Shown piece by piece: positions 34,746 through 47,440 of a stretch of 64,000 bases of DNA. A program made the translations under genes and the position numbers. The notes below the pieces were generated by a model. It ran no database searches. It was not told where the DNA came from and was given only the letters and a program-made list of their open reading frames with translations. Position 1 is the stretch's first letter. The number at the start of each line of letters is the position of its first letter. Source of the stretch: Cryptomeria japonica (taxonomy: Eukaryota; Streptophyta; Pinopsida; Cupressales; Cupressaceae). The stretch lies in contig NC_081413.1 in assembly GCF_030272615.1 (NCBI RefSeq), positions 23,128,501 to 23,192,500 on the forward strand. The letters are read 5' to 3'.

Positions 34746-34870
34746 AAGATGATTGAGCACGGAATTAAGACAAAACTTACTGAAGATGGCGGCACAGAAA
34801 CAAGACTGAAGCATGAAGAATTCTGCATTCAACTGAGAGATAAAAAGTTTAAAGAGTTGGATGATACAAA
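34746..34870 (+). pseudogene. Short coiled-coil gene fragment on the opposite strand
   Basis: The plus strand reads TETRLKHEEFCIQLRDKK, matching ETRLKHEEFCIHRGHEK of the 16300 region but in inverted orientation relative to the block just to its left. This suggests an inversion or inverted insertion at about 34740. Confidence 0.6.
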
Positions 34871-34979
34871 TGGAATTCAAAACACATACCCAAACGTAAT
34901 ACTGAAGAACAGATGCTATGAACCAACTTTATTTACAGAAAAAAAATCTTCCAAGGGTAGAACTCCATTATAAGTCTGC

Positions 34980-35606
34980 AACTTATTATCCTTTGTTAAA
35001 CAGAAAATTGTTTTTTACCAGTCAGAATTAGAATTATGTGTCATGCACAGCGGGATTGAGGTTATATAATTGGAAACTGCAGATTTTTGGAAATTTACAT
35101 ACGCTTTTTCAATAGATTGAGATATAGTAATCAACGCCCGTATCCCGTATTTGTTTATAAAGCTTTTGAGTTGGGAAAACTAAAAAGATACAAATATTGT
35201 CAAATTTTGAATAATTTAAAAAAAAAATCAGATTTTTGCTTTCCATGTTGCCATTTAGTATTTTAAATAATTTAGAAAGTATTCTCAATTTAGAAAAACA
35301 ATTACATGCTTATCTTAAATATAAAGTTTTCCTTTTTCCATTTCATGTGATGACTTAGTATTTTAAATAATTTAAAAATATTTTTTTATTTAAAAAAAAA
35401 TAATCCATGCTTATCTTAAATGTATAATTTTCCTTTTTCCTTTTCCATTTCATGTTGTCACTCAATTTTTAGAAAAAGGTATTTTGATTTAGATAAAAGG
35501 AAAAATAGAAATATTTAAACTTTTGAATAATTTAAAGTGTTTTTAATTTTTAAAAATTAAAAATATAATTTGATAGATAAAATAATGAAAAATTTGTTGG
35601 GATTGT

Positions 35607-35649
<43 letters not shown>

Positions 35650-37085
35650 ATATTTTTTAAGAATTTATTTTAATGTTGTGATTTGATTAAGTCGAGAGAG
35701 GTTTGAATCATTACATAGTCATTAAAGTGAAGAAGGCAGGGTCACATGAGGAGTGAGAACCCCAAACCAAAGGCCGACTACCAAAAAGAAACAAAAACCA
35801 AACACCACAAAACCAGAAAAAGAGACTACACTAGACTAGATGCATAAAACAAAAAACAAACAGACACCCCCCACCAGAGACATGAACCTATGGCCTACCT
35901 AGTGGGGGCTTCTCAATTTTCCATTCTTGGTTCATCTCTTTCACTTTGTTAGAGAAGGAGGGTGTTTTGTTTGAGCCCTTTCCTAAAGAAATAGCAGAGG
36001 AATTTGCCGTTGCTTTCACTCATGACACATATGGCTTCATACTAGTAGGAGGAAATGAATCCAAATGGCATTTATTTTTAGCCTATCTTAGATCGATTCC
36101 TTCTTGAATTTCATATAGCACCGTACAATTATTCTTCGACATATCACTACTCTATGCAAACACTTCCTCCATTTTAATTTTAAAGCCTATCATATATAAT
36201 ATTTAAAATCAGTTGTATAAAATATTATTATGTTGAAAGCGATTCACTTAGATTTTATAATTTTTATAATTTTAAAGAGGAGATTTTTCATTTGCAATGG
36301 TTAAATTTACATACATGACACTTTTTTTCATTTTATTTAGGCTCACTTCAATTAATTGTCTTTTATAAACCAACTAGTATATAAGTGATATACTTTTTGT
36401 GTAAAAGCTGATCATTAGGCATATTACATAATTATTTGTCATAGATTTGATCATTATTCAAAAGTTGTTAAATTAACTCACTTATGAGTTTGATTAAGTA
36501 GAAGATTACCCTCACTTAACAATATCCTTAATGGTGTTTGTCACCATTACTAGTCACTCCATATATGTCTAGATAGCTAGGTGCAAAAGTAATATATCAC
36601 ATAAAAGAAGTAAGATGAACTCTATATATATAAGAAATTTATTGATGGATTTAGATCAATTATGTGGTATATATTAATATTGGATCTTCACAATTTGAAA
36701 TCAATTGAGAGAATTGAATGGTTGTCTAATGCGGTATATGGGGTTCACTAGTCTAATTATATAGATTAGAAATCAAAAGCCATTTACGCAAATAATACAT
36801 TCAAGAATAATAAATAGGTCCAACTACAAACCCTTGAGAGAACTAGAAACAATGAATTAAATAGTTCTCTTTATGTGATTTGATATGATATAAAAAGATA
36901 AAATGAGAAAATGCAAGAACCAAGGCTAATGATGCAAAATTGAGAGTAATTTGCATAAACAGCTAGCTACAAAAATAGATATGAAGACTTTGAGTATAGA
37001 ACTAGAAATGGGAATTAGACAAAAACCTGTAATTGCAATTTGAGCTTACAAGTACTAGACTATGTGTCTAGGTGCCATAGTCTTG
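34980..37085. other. No recognisable gene; (TA)n microsatellite at about 35609-35646
   Basis: AT-rich. Around 35720-36000 the minus strand has a GT-rich, stop-rich sequence (TTTGTTTTTTGTTTTATGCA) of a kind seen in LINE untranslated ends, but there is no coding match to support that. Confidence 0.45.
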
Positions 37086-37089
37086 AAGG

Positions 37090-37740
37090 TGTCTAATGTA
37101 GATATCCTAAATAGAATCTGCATCAGGATGTTGCACAAATCATCTCACTAAAGTTTCGTCAAAAAAGTGTTGGACCATGTGGTTAAGCCAAAGTGTCCTA
37201 GGATTTTTTCTTCTCCAAAGTTTTAATCTCTTTGTCTCAGTCTACACTTTATGAATCTATAATATTTTTTTACTAAATCTAAAATCTACACACACAACAG
37301 AGGAAAATAGTGTTGGGTATATAGAGGTTTGCCTAGGTCAAACCCTGGGTTTGGAATTAATCCTCTAACGACAAATTGATAGAAAACAAAACTTACCTTT
37401 GCAAGGTAGAGGATTAATCTAAAAATGAAATGTTTGAATGGAAATGTTGAATTGAAATGATTATATCTTCAATTGATGATGTGATGTTCTTAGGATAAGT
37501 CATTCACATGTTGATGCAATAACATGATAAATCATCACAAAAACTATCATGAAAACATAATTGAAGACAACATGTTGTATCTTGATGCTCCTTAAACCTA
37601 GATCTACTCTTGAATGAAGAATAATTGCTCTTTAATTGGAATGGTAGCTTATGAAGAGATGAGAGTATGAAATATTTTAGGAGAGATGTCTTGCATGGGG
37701 TTGTCAAGGTAAAACAACTTTTTGGTTAACCTAGAATGGT
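37090..37740 (-). repeat. Partial LTR, third relative of the 37.8-40.7 kb LTR family
   Basis: ACACACACAACAGAGGAAAA followed by GTTTGCCTAGGTCAAACCCT and GGTTTGGAATTAATCC matches the corresponding parts of the LTRs at 37798-38966 and 39487-40690 (GGTTTGCCTTTAGGTCAAAC, GGAATTAACC). The TGTAGCRTCC terminus is missing, so this is a truncated, older copy. Confidence 0.5.
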
Positions 37741-37797
37741 CATATCCCAACTTTGAAGATAGATCTATAAATGTCAAGGCCAACACATTACCCTCTC

Positions 37798-38966
37798 TCT
37801 AAAGTGGAAAATTGGGGGCTTAGTCAACTCTCCACTTGGAAGTGTGGGAATTTACTAAACTCTATTTTCACTTGGGGGAACTTTGCATTCAAAAGAGGGG
37901 GATTAATCTACTAGATCCAACCCCAATGGATACAAGGAATGAATACTAAGTAGATTGGTTGAAATTGGAATGTGTTGGACCCTCTTTTGTAAGTTGAATA
38001 AGTGCTAGAAATGAAGACAAAGAATGAGAAAACAATGAGCTATAGATTTGGGATTTAGTCATGCACTTAGATCTAAAATTTTTGAGATGATTTGAAGTTG
38101 CTCCACGAAATCTGGAAAAAATTGTAGGGACCATGTGTCCAAACAAGGGCGCCCTCACTTGGTCCTCCGAACTTTTTGTACGTTGAAAAGGGTTTTCCTG
38201 TCTCTGTGAATAAATCTTAATTCCAGAAGTACAGTTACACACCTATTTCCTACACATAGAAAGAAGAAGAAACGGGTTGGGAATAGGGGTTTTCCTAATT
38301 CAAACTCCGGTTTGGAATCAACCTTGAATGAAATACTGCAAATGATTTAAATAAATGATGGAAAGGTATACCTTCATATCTAAAATAGATGATAATTAAG
38401 CTTTGCTTCTTGGATGTAATCACATATATTGTATGAAATAACATGAACATTATAAAAACCTAACACACACATGCTTGCAAATTAATGTTGTAATGTTGCT
38501 CCAATGGATAGATGAAGAGTATGTAGCCTTGAGGAATGATAGATGATGAATACTTGAATTCTTGATCCTTGAATGTAGTCGCCTTGCCTTCTCCACCTTG
38601 TCACGCTCTCACCTTATGATTGTGTATTATGCCAAATGAGAGGAGAAGACCTTCTTATATACTTTCCTATTGTCAGATATTTAATTTCCGACAGAGGTCA
38701 ACATAGTAGATTTATTTCCCACTCAAAATTGAGATAGGGCCTAGGGCCCAAGATAGCTCCCAATTAAGGACCAAGGCGTGGCGCCCTGGTCCTACCCTAG
38801 TTTGGGCAAGGATCAAAGGGCTATGCAAGTTGTAGGATGCAAATATGAGGTTTGGTTGCATATAAGAGGCATAAACAGGTCTCGATCAAGCATGGGGATG
38901 AGACCGATAAGGTGAGAGCCCAAAATGCAATCAAAATTGCAAGGGGTGCAATTTTAGGATGCTACA
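37798..38966 (-). mobile_element. Solo LTR with target duplication CTCTC
   Basis: The minus strand starts TGTAGCATCCTAAAATTGCA at 38966 and ends CTTTAGA at 37798, where the last CA has become GA. CTCTC flanks both sides (37793-37797 and 38967-38971). A TATA box (AGTATATAAGAAGG) lies at about 38656 on the minus strand. A near-palindrome with arms GGACCAAGGCG/CGCCCTGGTCC lies in U3 at 38768-38792. There is no internal region. The right half was later copied into the second tandem unit (40788-41369). Confidence 0.75.
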
Positions 38967-40787
38967 CTCTCATAATTTTAGCCAAAAAGCATTGGACTAT
39001 ATGGCTAAAGTGCATAGTCCCAACAAAATGGGCCCAAATTTTTAAGGACATGAGATAAAAGGTTCCATATATTGGATCTATAATTTATATGAGAAATGTC
39101 AACATTTAAGTGGCGGTAAATGTTCTTTGAACTTTAAAATGAGATAGAACCCATATAGACTGAAAAATGATATAAGAGAAATGGAAAAATTAAAATAAGG
39201 ACCCAAATAAGAATATGTTGAAGTATTAAATTAGGACATGACCCATATTCTTGAATTGACAATTAATTCAAGGAAATAATAGGTCCCAAAATGCTTAGAG
39301 GAATGGGAATATTTAAAAAGAGTTCAAGGGAAGTGTGAGATTGGACTTAGAATCAAAGAATTATAATTTATGATACTACATGCAGACTCCACTTTTATCT
39401 TGAGTATGATATTACGCTCATACTCATGGTAATGTCGAAATGAAGAGAAAGAGCATTTGAGAGAAAGACAAGATAGGGATAGGATCTGTAAAGCAGAAAA
39501 TCGCGATCGAACCCTAGTTGCTCTCCCCTCTTCCAACTCCAAGGAGAGAGAAGGGAGGTCGCTCTAGGGTTGATGGTTTTCACTTAGGGGAGAGACTTTA
39601 CATTCAAAAGAGGGGTTGAAACCCACAAGATCCAATCCCACGCAATGCAAGATTGGATGCTAAATGAGTTTCAAGGGTTATGACAGCAAGGCTACCCTCT
39701 TTTGTAAAGAATGTGCATAGAAGAATTAAGCTAGAAATGCATAGAAAGTGACAAAGATTCACTTATAAACTGAGATAGGAATACAGTATGAAGCTACGGA
39801 CCTGGAATTAGCAGTAAAATGTCGATACGACGCTGTCCTGCAAATTTGAGCGAAAGTTGCCGAGACGATGGCGCCCGAGCGCCACGGTCCTCCGAAAAAT
39901 CCGCGAAATGAAGGGGGATCTGTTCGTCTCTGCACAAGGATTCCAGATCTTCAATTTCAGCCATGTACCTGCAACCTACACACAGAAAAGCAAAGACGAT
40001 TGGGGGGTTAGGGATTAGGGGTTTGCCTTTAGGTCAAACCCCGGTTTTGGAATTAACCAAGAAATGAGCAATGCTGTAAATGTAAATGTCTGTAATGTAA
40101 AACAAGTACTAATACCTTGTTGTAAGGATGTTTGTATCCTTATGTGAGAAGGTATAGATGTTGTATGTTGTATGTTGTAGTAGTATGTTGTAAGTGATCT
40201 CCTCTTCAATGGTTGAATCCTTGTCTTGAATGCAACACTTAGCCTTGAATGGAGACTTGAAATGATCAATTTCTTGAAGGAATGCTTGAATGCTTGAGTA
40301 TAGTTTCCACGCTTTTTCCGTCATGTATGTATCTCCCCCAAATGAGAGAGGAAAATGTAGTTTATATACTTGTCATTTAGGGCTGATAGACTGATTTTCC
40401 TGACCTTAGGCCGACCAGGAAAGATAATTTTCCAATTTGCAAACATAAAGACCCGAAGTCCAAAAGAGACCAGGCCCAAAATAGGACCTAGGGACCAGGG
40501 CACTAGGCGCTCTGGTCCCACCTCCCAGGACAGCAGGGTGCAAAGGAGGTTCAGGCCAGGGTGCAAGAAAATGCAGTTTTCAGTGTCATAATCAGGTTTC
40601 GGGGTCTCCATTCAGGTTGCGTGTTGCGTTGCCATCGTGAAGACCGAAATGCAGTCGAAATTGCAAGTGTCGCAATTTTAGGACGCTACAGGATCACACT
40701 AAGTTTAATAAATGCATTTAATTTTTCATCTCTTAGCCAAATTGAATCCAACTATGAGGTTTTTTTTGTCTCATGAGATCATCTACA
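38385..40787. repeat. Tandem duplication, unit 1 (split by a later solo LTR)
   Basis: 38385-39486 plus 40696-40787 together match 40788-41982 at roughly 97% by eye. The missing middle is exactly the solo LTR 39487-40690 with its target duplication. The unit begins at ATAGATGATAATTAAGC and ends GAGATCATCTACA. Confidence 0.85.
39487..40690 (-). mobile_element. Solo LTR with target duplication GGATC
   Basis: The plus strand reads TGTAAAGCAG...GGACGCTACA, flanked by GGATC at 39482-39486 and 40691-40695. The empty site is visible in unit 2 at 41886-41890 (ATAGGGATAGGATCACACT). On the minus strand it starts TGTAGCGTCCTAAAATTGCG, has a TATA box (AAGTATATAAAC, about 40365) and a U3 near-palindrome GGACCAGGGC/GCTCTGGTCC (40492-40518). 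It belongs to the same family as 37798-38966 but is clearly diverged from it. Confidence 0.9.
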
Positions 40788-41982
40788 ATAGATGATAATT
40801 AAGCTTTGCTTCTTGGATGTAATCACATATATTGTATGAAATAACATGAACGTTATAAAACCCTAACACACATATGCTTGCAAATTAATGTTGTAATGTT
40901 GCTCCAATGGATAGATGAAGAGTATGTAGCCTTGAGGAATGATAGATGATGAATACTTGAATTCTTGATGCTTGAATGTAGTCGCCTTGCCTTCTCCACC
41001 TTGTCACGCTCTCACCTTATGATTGTGTATTATGCCAAATGAGAGGAGAAGACCTTCTTATATACTTTCCTATTGTCAGATATTTAATTTCCGACAGAGG
41101 TCAACATAGTAGATTTATTTCCCACTCAAAATTGAGATAGGGCCTAGGGGCCAAGATAGCTCCCAATTAAGGACCAAGGCATGGCGCCCTGGTCCTACCC
41201 TAGTTTGGGCTAGGATCAAAGGGCTATGCAAGTTGTAGGATGAAAATATGAGGTTTGGTTGCATATAAGAGGCATAAATAGGTCTCGATCAAGAATGGGG
41301 ATGAGACCGATAAGGTGAGAGTCCAAAATGCAGTCAAAATTGCAAGGGGTGCAATTTTAGGATGCTACACTCTCATAATTTTAGCCAAAAAGCATTGGAC
41401 TATATGGCTAAAGCGCATAGTCCCAACAAAATGGGCCCAAATTTTTAAGGACATGAGATAAAAGGTTCCATATATTGGATCTATAATTTATATGAGAAAT
41501 GTCAACATTTAAGTGGGGGATAAATGTTCTTTGAACTTTAAAATGAGATAGAACCCATATAGACTGAAAAATGATATAAGAGAAATGGAAAAATTAAAAT
41601 AAGGACCCAAATAAGAATATGTTGAAGTATTAAATTAGGACATGACCCATATTCTTGAATTGACGATTAATTCAAGGAAATAATAGGTCCCAAAATGCTT
41701 AGAGGAATGGGAATATTTAAAAAGAGTTCAAGGGAAGTGTGAGATTGGACTTAGAATCAAAGAATTATAATTTACGATACTACATTCAGACTCCACTTTT
41801 ATCTTGAGTATGATATTACGCTCATACTCATGGTAATGTAGAAATGAAGAGAAAGAGCATTTGAGAGAAAGACAAGATAGGGATAGGATCACACTAAGTT
41901 TAATAAATGCATTTAATTTTTCATCTCTTAGCCAAATTGAATCCAACTATGAGGTTTTTTTTGTCTCATGAGATCAGCTACA
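40788..41982. repeat. Tandem duplication, unit 2 (uninterrupted)
   Basis: 1,195 bases matching unit 1. It contains the right half of the CTCTC-flanked solo LTR (ending ...GATGCTACA at 41369) and its flank. The junction with unit 1 shows a short shared ATCTA sequence, as expected for microhomology-mediated duplication. Confidence 0.85.
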
Positions 41983-43263
41983 TACTTCTGGGCCCACAAA
42001 ACTGTCATATGAATGCACCACCAAGAAAACCATTTGGCCTAACATTTTTCTTACTCCAAATCTAATAACAACTCATCCTAACAACAAACCCAAAACCCTT
42101 AGATCTACAATTAATAACCTTCAAAACCCTCATATATTTCCATCTCTTTCATTCTACCATATATTCCACAGATTCAACTCCTAGGGTTATACAACGAAAA
42201 CCATAGTTTTAATACCACTTTAAAGGTAACTTGCAGCCATACAAATGAAAATTTATACATAACTTAGTTATAAAATCAAACAAATAAACACTTATAATCC
42301 ATATGAAAAGAATAGACAATATAGCCATCAAAGACAACACAAGATATACCTCGAGAAAACCCTCACAACGAACAAAGCTAGCCTCCAAAAGAATCTATCA
42401 TCCATATATTATCAACAATGCACCACTACAAATACAACCATGAAATATTTCAAAACCCCAGCCATCAACAAGCACTCCATGTGAACAAGCATCTCACTAT
42501 AGATTTCATGTCATGCTTCCAACCTCCACAAATGCTAAACCTAGAAAACCCAAAAAAACTACCCTTCTAGTTGATTTTATAGACATAAGCTCCCACAAAA
42601 CCACCAACTGGTATTAAATCGAAACCATGTGCTAATACCAAGGGCTAACTACCCAATTGACCCCACTTCTAATATTGAGTACTTTATTAAATTTACTCTC
42701 CCCAATATTAAATAAATACAATTGATATAATATACGATGTTACAATAAAACTCATCAAGTGGCCCCAAGAATATTCTAAGGGAATCTCTCCACTCTACAC
42801 ATCCATGTGCAAATCATATAATAAATAAAATATTACAATTACAAAATTATCATGAAAGGTGAACAACACCTGTTTTCTCAATAATTTCCCTACATCATTG
42901 CCTTTTGGAAGTAGGTATGCTACCTTGAAGAAATTTCCCATGGTAAGGCATACACAATCACTTCAACAAGGGGTTGATATATACTTTACTACATATTTCA
43001 CTTTGTGCACACACAATGAGATTGGTTTTTACACTTTTACCATACAACATGATGTTATTGGCATCATTATAGAGTACATTTTGTAGCCTTACATCAAAAA
43101 AAATTGTTAGGTGCAACTACAACACCCATCTTGCAATCCCATTTTCAATTTACCTAGCAAACCGAGAGACTTGCTTCATGATCTTTGTTGGTGAAAAAAT
43201 CACCTAGCATAATACACCTTTTTATACCTATGTGAAACCTTCATCTTAGCATGAGTTTATTAA
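41983..43263. other. No recognisable gene
   Basis: A/C-rich, AT-rich sequence. GTGCTAATACCA at 42629-42640 weakly resembles the complement of a Met-tRNA primer site (9 of 12), which would mark a minus-strand element to the right, but no LTR terminus follows. Confidence 0.4.
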
Positions 43264-44460
43264 ACAGCTCAAATAACCGATGAATAACTGAGAGGGGGGG
43301 TGAATCAATTGTTAACAGATTATAGAACTTTAAGAATTAAAACCTTATTACCAGAATGCAGGTATAACAATTAAGCACAAATATAATCTACCGAACATTT
43401 ACCAACCATCCACAAAAGATAACACCAAGATTTGTATGTGGAAAACCAAGTAAAGGAAAAAACCACCGTGAGAAGCCTACCCATAGCCAGATAATACTTG
43501 TGCAGTAAGTATATGATTACATAAAGAGGGGCCTGCACATGCAGAAAGACTAATAGCCTAGAGAGCACTTCTCATCACAAAAGGAGCCTCACTGACTACA
43601 AAATAAATCCAAACTACAATCCAGAAAGAAGAGTGAACTACAAGAATAACATCCCTTATGCCTGAATACAGTTCTGGTTAAGCTCAGTACTGAAGGTTTA
43701 AACCTTTTTCACCAACCCAATTTGATCACCTATGATCGACCAAAACCTCTGCATATGATTAGAACCTTATTCTCACATAAATAATCCTATATCCCAAAAA
43801 CCCATAAACCATGATCTACAAAGAGATCTTACATCATATTTATACTAGCTCAGGACCTAAATAATTAGGTTGGCCACCTAAAAGATAATACAATAACTTC
43901 ATAACATAAACCTGCAATCCAATGATCAATTAAGTCGTCCTAAGATAGAAACAACATAATCCAATCAATATATCCAACCAGAAATGCATCAGGATCGTCC
44001 ACCAACACGTTACATAAACTGGTCCATAACCTAGCTGAATAAGATAGCATTAGGTCCGGACCCAAATCCAACACCACCGATCAATAGGAAAATGAACAAG
44101 ATAACCAGCAACATCCTAAAAGCCATCTAGAATTCATACCAACACCACTTATCACATGCATCAAAATATCTTCAATAAATATCTGTCAATAAAACCCTTA
44201 GCAGTGACCAAAAGGATTACTAGAACAAATGATAGCTCCTGAGTCATCAAATCCCGAACCAACTGATTGTGATACACATTTGAATAGCTTGAATGAAAGA
44301 TCCAAATCAATTCCACAAACTGAAGCATACTGGAGCATACCTGATCAATATAATAAGCCAATGGCTCTACCGAAACCTACTCGAAATCGATAAACAACCA
44401 AAATAGTCGGTATCGCCATCAATGACAAAACATCGATGCAATACATAATCAATTTCTCCA
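43264..44460 (-). repeat. Copia-type LTR, second example
   Basis: AACTGAGAGGGGGGGTGAAT at about 43287 and GTGGAAAACC...GAAAAAACCACCGTG at about 43438 reproduce the motif pair of the solo LTR at 25628-27071 at shorter spacing. The left end resembles the other LTR's start (CAAATA.CCG...ACTGAGAGG). I could not establish exact ends or target duplication. Confidence 0.5.
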
Positions 44461-44775
44461 ATTTGCCAATAGAGTCAACTAGCATAATGCACTTTACTAG
44501 ACCTATTTGAGTCTCCCTTCTTTAATATACTCCTATTAAGTATCATATGGTCCTTACTAGTCCTAGAGGTCATGCCTTTTTCTTTTATGACTCCTAGTGT
44601 AAGTATCTTAGGATAGTCCTTACTAGCCCTATTATACCATACCCTTAATATTTGTTCTTTCATGATCCATGTGTAAGTGTTACCTATGCTAATCATGTTA
44701 CTCCTTTTATCTTGATATTTTATATTGATAAGATCTTAAGTCCTAGGGGCTTGGTGTTGTCTTGTTTCTTTAATA

Positions 44776-45000
44776 CACTAATACATTTGGACTAGATTTT
44801 TTACTGAGGTTTCCGATGGAGAAGGTATATTGTGGCCAAATTTGATTTTTTTTGAAAAATGTCCATATTCGTCATAATTCTGATGGAAATTACCCATTTG
44901 GTTTCAACGAAGAAGGCATTAGCAATGAGAATTTTCATTTTTTCAAAAACGTGCTCGAGTTCATCGTAATTCCGATGACAGCGGCCATTACAAAATAAAA
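44776..45000. repeat. Possible CACTA terminus-like repeats
   Basis: Two ~90-base units carry TTCGTCATAATTCTGATGGA and TTCATCGTAATTCCGATGAC after a T-run and AAAA...GTG segment. CACTAATACATTTGGACTAG lies just upstream. Cytosine-guanine 'CCGATGG/CGTCAT' sub-terminal repeats near a CACTA start are typical of plant CACTA elements, but no matching inverted end is visible right of 55000. Confidence 0.3.
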
Positions 45001-45233
45001 AAAGAGGCGGGGAATTTATTTGTGAATTGCAATCACGCGTAGGCGTCTGTGGTGACTTCAACACCCAAGAACATCAAACCCGCGTCGAAGGCAATCCCAC
45101 GCAGGAGGTAGATTCAAATTGCCCTAGTTTTTAATTTCATGTTGCAAAAAATATACATGTGGTGGTTAATTGTCCTAGTTTAATCTCGTAAAACCATAGA
45201 ACTGTGATTGAGGAGTGAGCGTTCAATTTTGTA

Positions 45234-45990
45234 TCAGCAATCCCTTCCTCTCATATACGCGCGTGTTGATTGTTCACATGAGATCACATCTCTTTGCGGC
45301 ATCATATCAAACAATTCACGAGCCTTGTCCATGTTTCCACATTTTTCATTCATGTCAAGCAGAGCATTTGCAAGTACAACACCTAACAAAATTCCTCTAT
45401 CTGTTATGCTTTGATGGATGTCCATACCCTGTTCCAAAGCTCCCATTTTTGCACAGGCAGGGAGGATGCTAGCAAAGGTTGTGGAATTTGGCTTTATGCC
45501 TTCCAATTTCATTTGCTTGAAAGTGTCTAAAGCTTTTTCGACAAATCCATTTTGTGCATATCCAGCAATCGTTGCAGTCCATGAGACAACATTTCTTTCA
45601 GCTATTCTATCAAATAGTTTGTGTGCCTTGTCTATGCTTCCACATTTGCATACATGTCTACCAAGGCAGTTACAACTACAACATCTGACAAAATTTCTCT
45701 ATCCTTTATGCTTCGATGAATGTCCATACCCTGTTCAAATCTCCCATTTTGGCACAGGCAGGGAGGATAGTAGCAATGGTCGTGGAATTTGGCTTTACAC
45801 CTGTCGATTGCATTTGCTTGAAAGTTTCTAAAGCCTTCTCAACAAATCCATTTTGTGTAGTTGCAACTACATCTGACAAAATTCCTCTATCTTTTATGCT
45901 TTAATGGATGTCCATATCCTGTTCCAAAGCTCCCATTTTGGCACAGGCTGGGAGTAGGCTGGCAAACGTAACTAAAGAAATGCAATGATC
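45234..45990 (-). pseudogene. PPR protein fragment (PLS-type repeats), frameshifted
   Basis: The minus strand reads EGIKPNSTTFASILPACAKM then GALEQGMDIHQSI, ANALLDMNEKCGNMDKAREL and FDMMPQRDVIS, the classic repeat pattern of plant PPR proteins that act in organelle RNA processing. The same module recurs upstream at about 45776-45690 (KPNSTTIATILPACAKMGDL) and 45970-45884. Spacings are about 305 and 192 bases, so repeats have been lost or shortened. The frame shifts and stops between modules. No targeting peptide or gene start is present, so this is a gene scrap. Confidence 0.8.
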
Positions 45991-47440
45991 AGCTCCAAAG
46001 ACATCAAACCACTACTTACAAAACCGAGAGTCTAAAATATGATAGGGAATAGTGTGAGCTATCCTGAAATAAAATATTTTATTTTCAATTTCAAATAAAA
46101 CATAATTACTCAGCCATTTGATGTTATTAATAAGTGTTTAATTTATGAAAGAGATAAATGGTTGGCCACAAGTACATGAGTTACTAAATGCACACAAATA
46201 AGTGAATTTGATATTCAAAACTATCTACAATGAATTTAATTCTTGTCCATTAGTCATTTATGTTTGCAATAAGCATCTTTGTTTGTTTTTCTTAATCTTT
46301 ATTCATAGTTATGTGCATATTTCAGATTCTATAATTAGGATATCAATTACTATGGTTGAACACTAGCATGATGTTTGTGTTGTGGTATAGATGCTTGGAA
46401 ACATAATTATGGGATTGTTATATTATAGAGATCATAAATCTAGATATCGCATATTAGTTCTAGCTCTTCTTGGATTGAGTCTAAAGTTGACATACAGTCA
46501 TAAAGCCATTATTAGCAGATCTATCCATTTCTAGTAAAGACAATTGAGAAAGTCATTTTGATATTGAGAGTTTCTAATCTATTTACCTATTGATCATTAT
46601 TAAGCCATAATATTTAGGTCTATTTATCTCTGTTGCAAAACCTCTCTAAGTGTCCTAGATTGTCCCTGCTACTCACTCTTCAATTCGAAAAAATGAAGTT
46701 CTAAAGATTTGTTGCACAAGATGGTGTTGAACGTATCAACAAGGCTAGCATGGAAGGCATGTTCAAGCTTCCACTTGTACAACTTACAACAAATGATTTG
46801 TTGATAGAAGAAATTCTTGAAATAGGGATACAATCGAAAGACAAGTAAGTACATACAAACCTCCTCAGTTGAAAGTAAAATTTGTGTATAAAAAGAGTAC
46901 ATTGAATCCCAATCCATAAACACAATAGAGATAACGATGGAGACTTAATTGGATGTAGCATGTCACACGAAAGTTGTTAGAGTATGCTAAGCTAGTACAT
47001 AGTGTTTTTTAAAGCCACATTAACATTTTACCCAGATCATTATCTACCAAAACTAACTATAGTAATCCTTTTGAGGATTAATTTCATGGTGCTAGATCTT
47101 CATTTAGTTCCACTTCTTGTTGGAGAAAAGAACAGTTATTTCTTGAGGTAGATAATATTCCATCAACAAAGGACAAGACCCTTTCTAGAATATAACAAAT
47201 TCTACTCCAACAAAAGATCATGGGGGTTTCACTAGAGATATTGAATAAGAGATAGACTTCTACTGCTGCATTAAAAGCATTGGCATGTTCTTCATTTGTT
47301 GATGTAAGCTCTCTGTGACGCCACCACAACCAACAAAGGTGTAAAAAGTTGTTTGCATTGCATGGATTTTTAGGATTGTCCTTTGAGAAAATAGAATTAA
47401 AGTATGGAAGTAGGATCTGCCAGCTCCTGAGGGAAAGACC
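45991..47440. other. No recognisable gene
   Basis: AT-rich, probably 5' non-coding part of the CACTA element or older insert. Short minus-strand frames at 46669-46961 and 47084-47329 show no family signature. Confidence 0.4.

Noticed and set aside
42629-42640. Met-tRNA primer-binding site of a minus-strand retrotransposon
   Set aside because: Only 9 of 12 positions match and no LTR terminus is adjacent, so it is listed only as a weak remark.
45215-45904. Plus-strand frames of 60-137 codons
   Set aside because: They are antisense shadows of the minus-strand PPR repeats.
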